The notes under the pieces were generated by a model. The model was not told the origin of the DNA. It saw nothing but the letters and a program-made list of their open reading frames with translations, and did no database searches. DNA of 64,000 nucleotides from Atopsyche davidsoni (Eukaryota; Arthropoda; Insecta; Trichoptera; Hydrobiosidae), in the NCBI GenBank assembly GCA_022113835.1, contig JAILWY010000025.1, forward strand, positions 2,976,001 through 3,040,000, in the 5' to 3' direction. The translations under genes were made by a program, and so were the position numbers. The first letter of the stretch is position 1. Each line of letters opens with the position of its first letter. Below, one piece after another: positions 33,236-44,849 of the stretch.

Positions 33236-36200
33236 ATTAATGCAATTCTGTTCTGATACGCCAAAGAGAAAATGACTTAAATACGTTTGATATTTCTTAT
33301 AAGAGAGACTTGAATGATGTAAAGCAGCATTTAAAGCTTCATTCGTTAATCAAAGCTTTTTTTTAAACTTCAAGCATATAGTTTATAAGTATAAATATGT
33401 ACGTGTGTGTGTGTGTGTATGGAAACCGATATCCTTGAAATATATTGTTGACCTTTGTGGGTAGTAAATGCATATTAATAAATTAATTAATTTTAATCAT
33501 TGATGGAGGAATAACAAAGTTTAGATTAGATTGGTTAGATTCCACGTAGGCGTGGGGTAGGTTCCAACGATAAATGTCAGTATTGAATTTCCCTAATGAG
33601 GCATAGTTTGAAATCCCTGGAGATCAATGTCGGGCTGACGTGGCTTCAATGGATCCGCGACCCGAGGGTTGCAAGCCGCTGGATGTTCACCCTGTCGCTC
33701 CGAAATACTAAACATTGCTGTTTATTTTGGCAACTGGTTACGTGTTAACAGTTTTTTTTATTTTGGGAAATTTTTCAGTATTTCACAAATAATAATCAAA
33801 ATTTAATATTTTTTACTTAAATTCAAACAAGCACACACTTTGAATATTGGTTTTTATTTGATTAAAACTATTATTTTTATTGGTTTTTAAAAAAAACTGA
33901 TTACTTAGAATTGGCTCTACAATCAATCTTTTAATTTTTTTTTTCATGTTAAGAAGTCTTTCAGTGCTGAAATTATCACCAATCTTTCCTTGTTCTCTAT
34001 TATATATTAAATCAAGCTTTTTTTCGTTATCATATATTTTTAAACCTTGCCTGATCGATCAACTTTCTACTTAATAGCAATAGTAGCTTACAATAGATGT
34101 ATGATGTTTTTTTAAACTTATTTTTATTATCTACACGTATTTTGGTAAATTTCAGTCTTAGAAAAGACTTCTTTATTTTTTTTCAGATATCAAACAACGA
34201 GTGAATATAACATTTTATTCATTTATGCATCATACGTTATATTTTTTAAATTTTACTCGGTTCACTGCATCCCTAATATGGATTTTTTCTGCACCCCCGC
34301 AGGGAAATCTACTCTAATTGATTTTATTTCTTACTAGTGATGGGAAGGTCAAATTAATCTGAATTTAACATGTTTAGTTATTTATTTAATAATAAAAAAA
34401 ACAAACAAAAACGCAAGTTTTTCAATCCAACCTTCTCAGAAAATGTTTTATAAGATTTAATTATATTTTTATAACTTTTCTATAATCTGTAGTATAAAAA
34501 GGCAATAGTGTATATATTTTTAATCACTTTTACAAGAAAAAACTATACGCTTGCTTCAATAAGGTCTATGTCAGACAGTGGGTTTGCTCTGAAAAATCAT
34601 CCAGCATGATCCTTGCATTAAGTTTCAGCTGAAATGATTTATCTCTTGTAATGAAACGTATCAAGCTAACGAACCAGTATTTTGACTAAAGAGTAGTGAT
34701 GTGAATGACCGAGTACATTTTCAGTTATTTAGTTTTAATCATCAACCGATTAATATGATCAAACATATAAAAAAAACACGTAATGATTTTTTGCTCAGTA
34801 CGTTACTGATAACAATAATAAATAGTCAAATGATAAGAAAATTACGATAGTTTGTATTTTTGTGTAAATTTGAAATGTTAAAAACTTAACAAGTATCTCG
34901 TGAGCATACTAGAAATGGCTGAAAACGTGAACTTAATATAAAAAGCACTTAATATACAGATTATTCATATTTTTGATATAATTTAAAACAATGATTAATT
35001 GATCGAGTCGTTCGATTATTTCGATTTAATCGACTGCGTTCAGCACTACCGTAGAGACAGTCTTCATTTCGGTGGGCAGGGAAGCGGACAAAATGGTGAT
35101 TATCATACGAATCCTGCCAAGCGAGATTTTAGACGAGATTAATCAGAATCCAGCTGGTTTAATTATATTTCGAGTCTTAGAATCAAAAGTCCTTGCGTTA
35201 TTAAGTCAGCGATTATTTTTTGGATCATGTAAAGCTACGCTTTAACCTATCAAATAAATCAAGTATTTTTTTGGGTAATCGATCACAGAAGATCGAACAG
35301 TTGATTTTGTTTCATTTGAGGTTTTCATTCCTCTGAAATCATTCGTCAAGAGATTTTCTTCAGGAAAATACCTGAAGGGGGTCCCAGACTTGGAGAAATA
35401 AAAAAAATAAAGAAACATGTATGAACTCACTGAAATCCTTGCTTATATTTTACTATAAAAATTACTTTTGATTAATTTTTTTTAAGTAAATGACTAGGAG
35501 ACTGCAAACATTTTGTTGTAGGAAGTTTATAGAAAACCTTGAAAGGCGACAGTTCTCATAAAACATAATTTAAGTAATCTCCTTGATGTTTGCTGCTTAT
35601 TATATATATGAAGTATTACAAATTAATAATTATATCTTTCTCAGTCGTGGTTTTTTGATTCGTTGGTTATGATGCATTTTGGTGTCTGCTGACCTTCGGA
35701 CGCTCTTCCGCATCAGCACGTGTTTATTAGTATCTAACCTAATAGACGTGAAGGTCGTGCGTGACCTGGTGAACTCTGGATAGGGCATGGGTGAAGATAT
35801 AATGCTGGAGACGACATCACGAAGACTCATCGAAATAACAAACAATGTTACGTCTCTTCCGGAAATTCATCTTCAATACACGATATTAAATTTTATTCAA
35901 TTTCCGGTCCGAAATAAAAACGATACATATATTTTTATTATTGACACAGTGGTCTTAATTAAATAAAAAATATGCTTAAAACGGATTGAAATCAATTTGA
36001 TTTTTTTAGATAATTGACTAACGCATGATAAGGCTTTTTAATTAATTAATATTCTTTACTTATTGAAAGTCAATTTTAATATTTCTAATTTTATAGAAAT
36101 ATTATTCAATGATTTTTTTCCATACATGCAAGGTTAACATCTTTATTCAAAGATTTTCTTCAAGCTTGAAGATGTCAACGTGGCGTGCTGGCGAAAAGTG

Positions 36201-36726
36201 GGAACATCAGTACATATAATTTTATAATGAATTTCTATGAATAAATTATCTTATAACACTCAGGAAACACAATACCCATGGAATAATATTAATACTAAAT
36301 ATCAGTGAGTAATATTACAGTGAGATATATAATAAAATATTTTTAATGGTAAAAAATAGCCTGGAATTTCATTTATTATAATTTATTATTTATTAATTTG
36401 ACTTTTAAGTCCGTTGGGATTTGTGTTTTAAAAAGCTGTATTTATTTAGGACGATTACGAACAAAAGAGCAATTAAGCTGAACGCGACATGCTGAAAAAT
36501 AAAGCTCGATATGAAAACTGTACAAAGTACGACGCTTTATTTTTCACTTGAATATAAAATTTTCTTGAAATATTTTCATTGTTTAAGGCTCACAGGAGGC
36601 AGATTACCAAGAGATGAAATCAAGGCCTTTGTTTTCATATTTAAAGCAATAGTCAACCGTAGTCAGTTGCAGGAACTTAAACTACACTCAAGGCAAAAGC
36701 AACTGATTTTATTCAAAATAACACAT
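33236..36726. other. Intergenic DNA without recognised genes
   Basis: AT-rich. It includes a short (GT)n run at 33402-33418, a GC-richer patch at about 33530-33715 of unknown nature, and a small hairpin CTTCAGG/CCTGAAG near 35356-35376. No coding evidence. Confidence 0.45.
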
Positions 36727-36995
36727 GTTTAATGATAAAAGTAACTTTGTTTTCTTTCTTCACTTTGAGTTTATTATATTTTTTGTATGACTAGTTTCGA
36801 CCAATTAGACTTGGTCATCCTTGGTTATACATAAGGTTTATATATTCATCTGATGATGACCAACTCTGTTTGGTCGAAACTAGTCATGCAAAAAATATAA
36901 TAAACTCGAAGAGAAGAAAGAATACAATGTTACCTTTATAATTATAAAAAATGGATCTTCACCAATCAAATGCCTTGTCCCTCAACAAGAACATA
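36727..36995. mobile_element. Inverted pair of hammerhead-like repeats
   Basis: The left half is minus-oriented (core 36789-36820: GACTAGTTTCGACCAATTAG, CTTGGTCATCC; CTGATG box lost). The right half is plus-oriented (core 36850-36885: CTGATGA, T, GACCAA, TTGGTC, GAAAC, TA, GTC). Each half continues outward with AATAAACTC, the GAAGAAAGAATAC block and its reverse complement, and the right half ends with ATGGATCTTCACCAATCAAA. Arms are similar but not identical. Confidence 0.7.
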
Positions 36996-37179
36996 TGTTT
37001 AATTAAACGTATATTTGCAATAATTTAACTCTATTTTATGCATAGTTTTTTGGCAGACAAAAACTTAATATAAGGTAGTAATGAAAATATGGTTAATTAT
37101 TTGTATTATTAATACTTGATAGCGATGGTGCTTAGAAAATTTATCCACTATATATATACGAGTATGTGAATGAAATTCG

Positions 37180-37450
37180 CACAAGCTGTAAATCACACCG
37201 CGTCTACATATTTAGGTGCTTCAAAAAATGTCTCCGGCGTTCTAATGGCGGAAAAAAAATAAAAAAAGAAAATGGCCGCCCAGTCGTGTCGCGGAATCAA
37301 AGAGGAGGACCGGAGTGGAAAATTACACCGAAATGTGATTTTGAGAGTGGCGCGATGTGGGGAGAGGAATTCCGCAAGAGGCAATGGCGGAAGCCGCCTC
37401 CATTGTGTATTCTCTACTTTCAGCTAGGGGCGAATACTATCTGGCCATGA
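37180..37450. promoter_or_regulatory. GC-richer island with repeated ATGGC/GCCAT motifs
   Basis: ATGGC occurs at 37245, 37272 and 37384 and GCCAT at 37444, with GAGAG boxes between them and the near-palindrome CAATGGCGGAAGCCGCC. GCCAT is the Pho/YY1 core and GAGAG a GAGA-factor site, which together recall Polycomb response elements. An open frame of 94 codons crosses it but matches nothing I know. Regulatory role is a guess. Confidence 0.25.
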
Positions 37451-38699
37451 GAAAAATCACTTCCAGGTTCTATTTGTGACATCTACAACGTGCATTCGGA
37501 AACTTCAATACTCATAAATGTTGATTTCTTTAATAATTAGCCAAACGTAAATTTTGAGAGTGAAGCAAAACCGCTTTTTTAAAAGTATTTTTCTGACTAC
37601 ACAACTTATAACCAATCATAAAACATAAATAATACCCAAAAAAAAATTGAAACTATTTTGTGATTGTATCGTTTTAGCGGATATAAAGCTAAAGAATGGA
37701 AGTCTTTAAATTCTCAATAACAAGTCCTGTTTAACTTCTGAGGTAACGAATCAAATTTATAAAAGCAATTGGATTTAAACCAACTTGGATGAATTCAAGA
37801 TTTTTTTAATGAGAGAAACTTTAATATAAATCTTAAATATAATTCAGTTCGCTTAATTGGAGTTGTATTTTAGTGGGTTAAATTATTTAAAGTGCAGTCG
37901 AGGCTCTTATTTACTCTCAGGTTAGTGGAGAACCTCTTCAGCTCGCCCGCCAGCCTTCAGTGCTTTTCCTTTCAATTTATTCCCGAAGGGATAATAAAAT
38001 GATATTAGTGTATTTGAGTGATTAGTTTAATAATTAAATTTGAATTTCACGGCTGTGAGAAGTCAAGATGCACTTCTGGGAAGCGCATTTTTTATGTTAA
38101 AAAATTACAAATTTAATAATTGGAATTTTATATATATATATGTATGATTAAAAGTATTTTGTTTTATATATATATGGTTAAAAGCGTTTAATTTCTGTAA
38201 GATATTAGAGTGTTTTTAAATATTTTTTTTATACTGAAGCAGTAAAATAAGGAATACTGCGTTGACATCGTATCATTGTATTCATCAAATTGAAAAAATA
38301 TTCAGTCATCAGCAGGTGTTCAGGGGTAAATCTTGCGTTGGTTGAAAGTTAATTGAAGTTGTAGTACTGCTCAGGTGAGAGAGGGAGGGGTGCGGAGGAG
38401 GAAACCTACCGCACCTCTCCTCCCAGGAAATAATTCAGAATAGAATTAAACTGTAAACAAACAGAGCGAGGCTGTGTTTGCTGAGCAACCACTGAAAATA
38501 GCAATGATCACGAGAGCCTGATGTTACAAATAACTCCACCCTGTTATACAACTTCCTTGTAAGACAATCTTACAGGTATTTAATCATTTCTATTTATATA
38601 AAGTTTCATTAAATGTATTGAAAAGTAAAATAGAATCAAGGTATGGTATCAAGATGTTAAGATTTCAAAATTCTTCGTTAAAATTGTAATACCAACACC
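37451..38699. other. AT-rich intergenic DNA
   Basis: No recognisable feature. Confidence 0.5.
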
Positions 38700-38800
38700 T
38701 TATCCAGCCTCTCTCCAGAGGAGATTAATGACCATTTCAATGAACGTCTGTTTATCCTGAGCCAGTTTTACTGATTCCGCATCCACGTCAGTTCTTTCTT
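38700..38800 (-). repeat. Short LINE 3' fragment
   Basis: The minus strand reads TWMRNQ, stop, NWLRINRRSLKWSLISSG, which joins the FTWMRN segment of the 39335 LINE type with the WLSIN...SLRWSPTS ending of the 16735 type. It suggests both belong to one LINE family. Confidence 0.5.
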
Positions 38801-39334
38801 TGATTCAATCAGTTGCAGCAAACTATTTTTATTACTTTTCTGTGGAAGTAAAAAAAATCTGTGGAAGACTCTCTCATTTGCAAAATGTTAAACCCATGGT
38901 ATTTATAAATACTCTTCTATAAAACCACAGTTTAAACGCTTCATTTTTTAGCATCGTTGCTGACTTAAGTATCTAGGCTTCAACTCCTTAATGAAGAACT
39001 GTGACAATATAACAAAGACCAGATAAAATATTATACTGTTTTATTAATAAAAAAATATGAATCTGAAATGCATACAAGCGAATTTAAAAAAAAATATATT
39101 TTCAGTATTAATTTTTTTAGTTTTTACGGCTATGTTTACAATACGGTATATGAGGCTTGCCAGGTTATGGGGCTTACGAGGTGTGGCTTAGGTGGTAGCG
39201 TTCATGGATTTCTCTATTTTCATTATTGAGTTATGTAAGTAAAAAAATATTTTTTGCATGAGTTAAAGAATTAGTTAAATAAATAAAAAACAAAGGATAA
39301 GATAACACCTGTTGTTAACATTGCAAAATAATTT

Positions 39335-39790
39335 AATTATTTGGGCAGCTGGTTAAATAAAAGCTGGGATTCTGACCAGGAAATTAAAATGAGATTTAAG
39401 ACAGAGCGCAGTACATATGATAACTTGAGGAAAGTATTATTCTCAAGAGATATAACATCCAAGACAGTTACTATGCGAAAAATTGAGGCGGCAGAAATGT
39501 GGCTGTATAGGAGAATCGTTAAAACACCATGGGTTGACCGCGTTACAAATGAGAGAGTCTTGCATAAAGGGAACTCTTGACGTTGGTAAAAAAGCGAAAG
39601 GTCTCCTTTTTTGTAACAATAAATATGGCAGCCTCCAGCTGATTGTCCAAGGAAATATCGAAGGAAAAAACGCCATTGGAAAGAGGAAGTTTACGTGGAT
39701 GTACAGCCAGATTAGTGAGACAGGCCCTGGATAAAAAAATATCTTCGATGAAATGGTCCCAAACCTCTTATGAGGAGAGGCAAGTTATAT
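39335..39790 (+). pseudogene. Non-LTR retrotransposon ORF2 C-terminal region, internally deleted
   Basis: An 80-codon frame reads GSWLNKSWDSDQEIKMR, then NLRKVLFSRDITSKTV, KIEAAEMWLYRRIVKTPWVD and RVTNERVL. It continues in other frames with YGSLQLIVQGNIEGK and KRKFTWMYSQ. These are the standard segments after the RT domain in insect endonuclease-RT LINEs. The stretch normally between SRD and the EAxEMW motif (about 25 residues with LLYGxExWTL) is missing. No RT catalytic part is present; a 5'-truncated dead copy. Confidence 0.8.
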
Positions 39791-40299
39791 TTGCAGAAGA
39801 CACGTATATTGAGTCAATTCATATCGATCAATGTTTTTCCGCGTGTTTTGATCACCGTGTATATTGGAGACCTGAATTTATCATTTTGCAGTGGACTTTG
39901 GCAGAAGTTGGTTAAATATTGGGGTCACTCCGTAACATGTCGTCTGTTTTGACAAACGAAACTTTTGACAAATCGACTGGATTTTCTTTGACCGGCGGCA
40001 TCCGTCATCGTGACAAATCTGCCAAATTTATTCTGGCCTAGAGGGTAAAGTTTTTGCAGAGTAGCGCGGGGTAAATTATGGGTAGCAGAAGATTAAAAAT
40101 TATCCCATTTTGGTTTTTGTAAGTGTCGTCCAAGCCCCGGTGGATAGGGGTCCCCCTGCGCGTTTGAAATAAATTAATACGAGAGTGGACCCCAACGCTT
40201 TATGGAGTATAAATTATTTAATTCTTTGATTCTTTTAGTGAGTGAAATTTTTTAATTATTTTAGTAGTACAAATATCAAATATTGCTCTTTAATATTTG

Positions 40300-40974
40300 A
40301 CTAGAAATGTAGCCCGTCATAAAATGACGTATTCGATGAACGATGCAATAGTGTTTGAACATATGTTTGGCTGACAATTAGATGAATATTTTGTACACAT
40401 ATTTTTTTAATAACTGGATATTAATTTTGAAAGCAAAGCCATTCTAGGAAATATCACATTTCGTGTCACAAACATCGAATCACTTTCACTGCACTGTTCT
40501 TTATTAGATGCAGTCTTTATCACGTTCAATTGTGCTATTCTTTTTTAATTACGTTTGCTGTGCTTAGACGGTGTTATTTTTTAGGAGGCATTTTAAGTTA
40601 CTAATAATGTGATTAATAATTTCTAACGCAACTAAAAAATAAAATTGGTACTTGTGTCAAGCTGACATAAACTGTAAATTTCTTAGAAGCATCATATTTT
40701 GTTTTTTTGTAAAAATTCTAAATTTGAAATTCTCGCTGTGAACAACAGAATCATATAATTCGTACATAAAGCATATCTGATAGTTTTATTTAATTAGTTT
40801 ATGAATGAAAATATTATTCTATCGTCTTGAAATTCGGCACATAACTGCGGAAAATCTCACTGAACTTGCGTGCAAAAAATCAGCGTTGTATCTTTTAAGA
40901 TATTCTATAGAGAACCCAAAAATGAAACATACACACACACCCACCCACACACAATGGCTATTATTATAGTAGAT
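40300..40974. repeat. 0.67-kb dispersed repeat, copy A
   Basis: Runs from ACTAGAAATGTAGCCCGTCA to GGCTATTATTATAGTAGAT, matching copy B (41559-42229) along its whole length with few substitutions. It begins with the small hairpin CGTCATAAAATGACG and ends just after a (CA)n tract. No open frame. Confidence 0.9.
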
Positions 40975-41117
40975 TATTAAATAACGAATTTCAGTCTATT
41001 CTTTTTTAAATCTGTGAAACCACAGCAGGGTGTAATTTTAAATTCCCAAAGCAGTACAACTTGCATTGAATTAATTCGCGAATTTTTAATAATTTTTAAT
41101 CATCACACATGGCCTAA

Positions 41118-41300
41118 TTCTAATGGCTACTTGAGTATGCAAATCGGGGTGAGTGTCAGGGGCGCATTTCAGCGGAGGTGTCGGACCGCGGGCCGGCGCC
41201 GAGCACCCCTGGCGGACACGCCCCCGCGGAGGGCCGACCATTAAAATCTCATTATCCACAAAGGAGCGGCGCGGCCCGGGGCCAGGGGTCGCCAAGCTAT
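41118..41300. promoter_or_regulatory. GC-rich island with octamer and TCF-like sites
   Basis: A strongly GC-rich block (GGACCGCGGGCCGGCGCCGA and CACGCCCCCGCGGAGG) between repeat copies A and B. It is flanked by ATGCAAAT (41137-41144, perfect POU octamer), TCATTATCC and CACAAAGG (41257-41264, TCF/Sox-type). It looks like a conserved enhancer or CpG island, but no adjacent gene is visible. Inference only. Confidence 0.3.
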
Positions 41301-41558
41301 TTCAGTAATTCTATTATAATTTAGCTAAATGAATTTTCAAGTAATTTTCAGTTTAAATATTTAATTTTTTGCCGGGCTTTCACTTAGTAGATAAATCTTA
41401 TAAAATAAACCGCAGTGCTCGCACTACAGACGTCAGTTATGAGGGGGTTGAATTCGCGTCTCGGTGAAGATAGAAAATTTAATGGAAATGTAAATTTTAA
41501 TATGGATGCAATAAACCATTACATTGTGTCTTTTAAATGCGTACGGAACTTATTGAAT

Positions 41559-42229
41559 ACTAGAAATGTAGCCCGTCATAAAATGACGTATTCGATGAAC
41601 GATGCAATAGTGTTTGAACATATGTTTGGCTGACAATTAGATGAATATTTCATTTTGTACACATATATTTTGAATAACCGGATATTAATTTCGAAAGCAA
41701 AGCCATTCTAGGAAATATCACATTTCGTGTCACAAACAACAAATCACTTTCCCTGCACTGTTCTTTATTAGATGCAGTCTTTATCAAGTTCAATTGTGCT
41801 ATTCTTTTTTAATTACGTTTGCTGTACTAAGACGGTGTTATTTTTTTAGGAGGCATTTTATGTTATTAATGATGTGATTAATAATTTCTAACGCAACTAA
41901 AAAATAAAACTGGTACTTGTGTCAAGCTGACATAAACTGGAAATTTCTTAGAAGCATCATATTTTGTTTTTTTGTAAAAATTCTAAATTTGAAATTCTCG
42001 CCGTGAACAACAGAATCATATAATTCGTACATAAAGCATATTTGATAGTTATATTTAATTAGTTTATGAATGAAAATATTATCCTATCGTCTTGAAATTC
42101 GGCACATAGCTGCGGAAAAATTTACTCAACTTACGTGCAAAAAATCAGCGTTGTATCTTTTAAGATATTCTATAGAGAAGCAAAAAATGAAACATACACA
42201 CACACACAATGGCTATTATTATAGTAGAT
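41559..42229. repeat. 0.67-kb dispersed repeat, copy B
   Basis: Near-identical partner of copy A in the same orientation, 1,259 bp downstream start to start. Copy B alone is followed by ATACATGGTGTGACGTCACG and then the 5S-like sequence, so the 5S part may be an extension of the element lost from copy A. Confidence 0.9.
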
Positions 42230-42274
42230 ATACATGGTGTGACGTCACGGGGAGAAAATATTAATAAAAAGGAA

Positions 42275-42335
42275 GCCAACGGCACGCGGTCTTCCCAAGC
42301 GGTCACCCATCCAAGTACTATCCGCGCCCAATGTT

Positions 42336-42366
<31 letters not shown>

Positions 42367-42394
42367 GCTTTCAACAAGAGCCGAGCAACTGTTC
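42275..42394 (-). rRNA. 5S rRNA-like sequence, probable pseudogene or 5S-derived retroelement head
   Basis: On the minus strand about 100 bases match 5S rRNA: CGGTTCTCGTCCGATCACCG, AGTTAAGCAACATTGGGCGC, GATAGTACTTGGATGGGTGA, CCGCTTGGGAAGACCGCG, and the 3' end GTGCCGTTGGC. Length is the normal 120. A TTTTT Pol III stop follows at 42265-42269. The first 15 bases are diverged (CAGTTGCTCGGCTC instead of a GCCAACGGC-type start), so helix I cannot form. That argues against a functional gene. Confidence 0.75.
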
Positions 42395-43079
42395 TGCATC
42401 TGAAACAAGTTATTGAAGTTTCTTTTGTTTTACAATTTTATGTTCTAAATTTAAAGTTATTATTTTTAAAACAAATAAATTTTCACTCCAATGTTTTTGT
42501 ACTGAATTTACATAAATAAGCCCCTCTGCAATGTTATATGTTCTTTGTTATAATTTCAAAAGAAAATAATTTTATAAACATGTTATGTTTATTACGAAAT
42601 ATTGATAAGACCAGGGAAAAACTTTTTTGAAAAATAAAAATAAATCAGGCAATTGAAAAGCGCACGTGCTGATTTTCACCGTACTGAAATTTTGTAAGCA
42701 GGCACTTGTGATAAGTTCCAATTAATTGCATGTTCTTCAGGTTTCCTGACTGAGGTAACCTAATTTAAAACTTCGAGAAACCAACGTCCAGCTGTTGTAA
42801 AATTTTAACTATAAAATATTGTTTTTTAACTAAATAGATTTTTTTCTCTATCTCATAGCACTTATATTTTTTCATTGTGAAGATTTAAAAAAAATGAGAA
42901 TTAAATACAATCAACGAAAAAATGAAAAAAATAAAGATACAAAGACTCTTAAAAAGTAGTTTTAATATTATTTAAATTTGTTTAGTTAAATACGTAAATA
43001 AATCGTACGTTATATTGTTTTAAACTAACCTCGAAACAAATTGGCAAGTTATTTTTTTATATTAAAGTGTACATATGCA
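42395..43079. other. AT-rich intergenic DNA
   Basis: Nothing recognised. Confidence 0.5.
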
Positions 43080-43345
43080 ATTATTCTTCTTCATGTGTCT
43101 CTTCTCAGAAGAGGTTAGTAACCATCTCATCACTATAACCAACTGCAGTAGGTTTGAGATATTGTCTTTTAATATTAAAATATGGTCAAAATAGAAATCC
43201 TTACGCTTTTTAACCATCTTCGTGAATTTTCTTTCTGTGCAAGACTCATTTGTGACGCGGTCCATCCATGGTATTTTAAGTATCCTGTAGTTAAACCACA
43301 TTTCAAATGCGTCGATTTTAAGCATAAAATCATCGAGATAAGTAA
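43080..43345 (-). pseudogene. Non-LTR retrotransposon ORF2 C-terminal fragment
   Basis: The minus strand reads KIDAFEMWFNYRILKIPWMD, RVTNESC, then KRKDFYFDHILILK, and closes with MRWLLTSSEKRHMKK. The order matches the 39335 copy, and the end aligns with the LINE-like fragments at 16735 and 33100, which ties them together. Frameshifted. Confidence 0.7.
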
Positions 43346-44210
43346 AGTTTTGATTTTGGACGTCACACATATGCTGAATATTGCTTGGTTACTTTATTTC
43401 TCATGTAAAAGTAAATAACTGCTCCGATTCCCACATAGCAGCCGCGATATAAATCGCAGTCGGGCTCCGAGCATTATTTGACTTGGGAGCGACGTAATTT
43501 ACGACATTAGATTTACGAAATTATTCATAAACTATTCACAAACCGTAAAAGTTTAGAACTTCACCAAGACCCAAATGTTAACTTCTAAATCAACTTACAG
43601 CCGGCATAGGTATGTCTTAGAAGCAGAACAGTGAGAAGTGGTTATATTTAAACAGCAATGAAAATACTAGAATTAATATAAATTATTTTACAATCAAGAA
43701 TTCTTTCATGTATTTACTGATTTGACTGTTTTTTTAAAAAAATATTTTACAGTTAACTTAATGTAAAAATTTGAGATGCGCAAGTAAAAAATGTGTATTG
43801 ATTATTATTTGAATAAATCTTTTAAAACAGTTTTAATTTAATTAAGAAATAAGGTTTATTGTTATAAATTAAATAAGACGGTGTTTAAAAACCACAATAT
43901 ACAACAAGCTTTTAAGTCTCACTATTTTCAAGTATAACAAAGATTTCTTCATGCAACTTTACCACAAAAGCACAGAATCGCTTACTGAATATTATTAAAC
44001 TAAAAATTAAGCTCTTGTTGAGGCTCTCGGTGGATTTTCAGTGTTTTATAAGCAGCATGGTGGCTTAAACCCATTTGAAGGTGGGCAACACAATAGACTA
44101 GAAGAAGTTTTGGCATCCCTCGGGTGTGATCGGCCCCAGTGTGCGGCCTGACCTAACGCCACGCCTAATTACGCCGGAAAAAGGAGCATAACAGGCATTA
44201 TCTACAGCAG

Positions 44211-44240
44211 GGGTGGGCAAACTTTTGATCACTACAGGCG
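44211..44240 (+). mobile_element. Solo hAT-like 5' terminus
   Basis: CAGGGGTGGGCAAACTTTTG is a typical hAT terminal sequence. No matching opposite terminus was found within several kb. Confidence 0.5.
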
Positions 44241-44378
44241 ACTTGTTAATTTTTAAATCATAAGCAACGATCTACCAACACTGTATGTGTCAAAAACCCA
44301 TTAGAAAACTAGTAATTTTAAACTAAAAAAATTCAAATTTAAAATATGTATTCATATTCAATATATCTAGTTGTTATA

Positions 44379-44843
44379 TTGACACATTTTAGGCGGGTAC
44401 CAAATTAACTAAACTGATGTGCGTAGCGGGCAAAATTCGCGTAAAATTGCGCGTGTGAAATCTAGTCTATACACTCTTTGACTTGCAAGTAGTCAAATAA
44501 TCGTTTCCTATAAAAAGTTGAATCACTTCATACACACTTTGCGAAATACTTGGCATCACAACAACACGACTTTGTCCTAAACATTGTTCAATAATTGGAG
44601 GATTATCATTCTCTGACCACTTCACTTCTTCATTGTCACTTTGTTTAGAATCACTAGACAGTATTGGTAGAAGTAACGTTGACGAGTCCTAAACAAACAT
44701 TACGAGCTGTAAACCCAAAGAATAAAATGACCTTCTGCCGCTTTTAGAGTAAACACATTCAAAAACGTATTAATATGCGCCCCGCCTTCAGGCAGTAGTC
44801 CTCGGAACGGGTACTAGTACCCGCCCCGCTTTTAGTGTGTTAA
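44379..44843 (-). mobile_element. piggyBac-like remnant
   Basis: The right end, read inward on the minus strand, starts TTAACACACTAAAAGCGGGG, with TTAA (the piggyBac target) at 44840-44843. The left end TTGACACATTTTAGGCGGGT is similar but its TTAA is mutated. Inside, the minus strand reads KWSENDNPPIIEQCLGQ, then VYEVIQLFIGNDYLTTCK and a stop, resembling the N-terminal region of piggyBac transposases before the catalytic domain. The subterminal CGGGTACTAGTACCCG is a perfect 16-bp palindrome. Confidence 0.5.
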
Positions 44844-44849
44844 TACACA

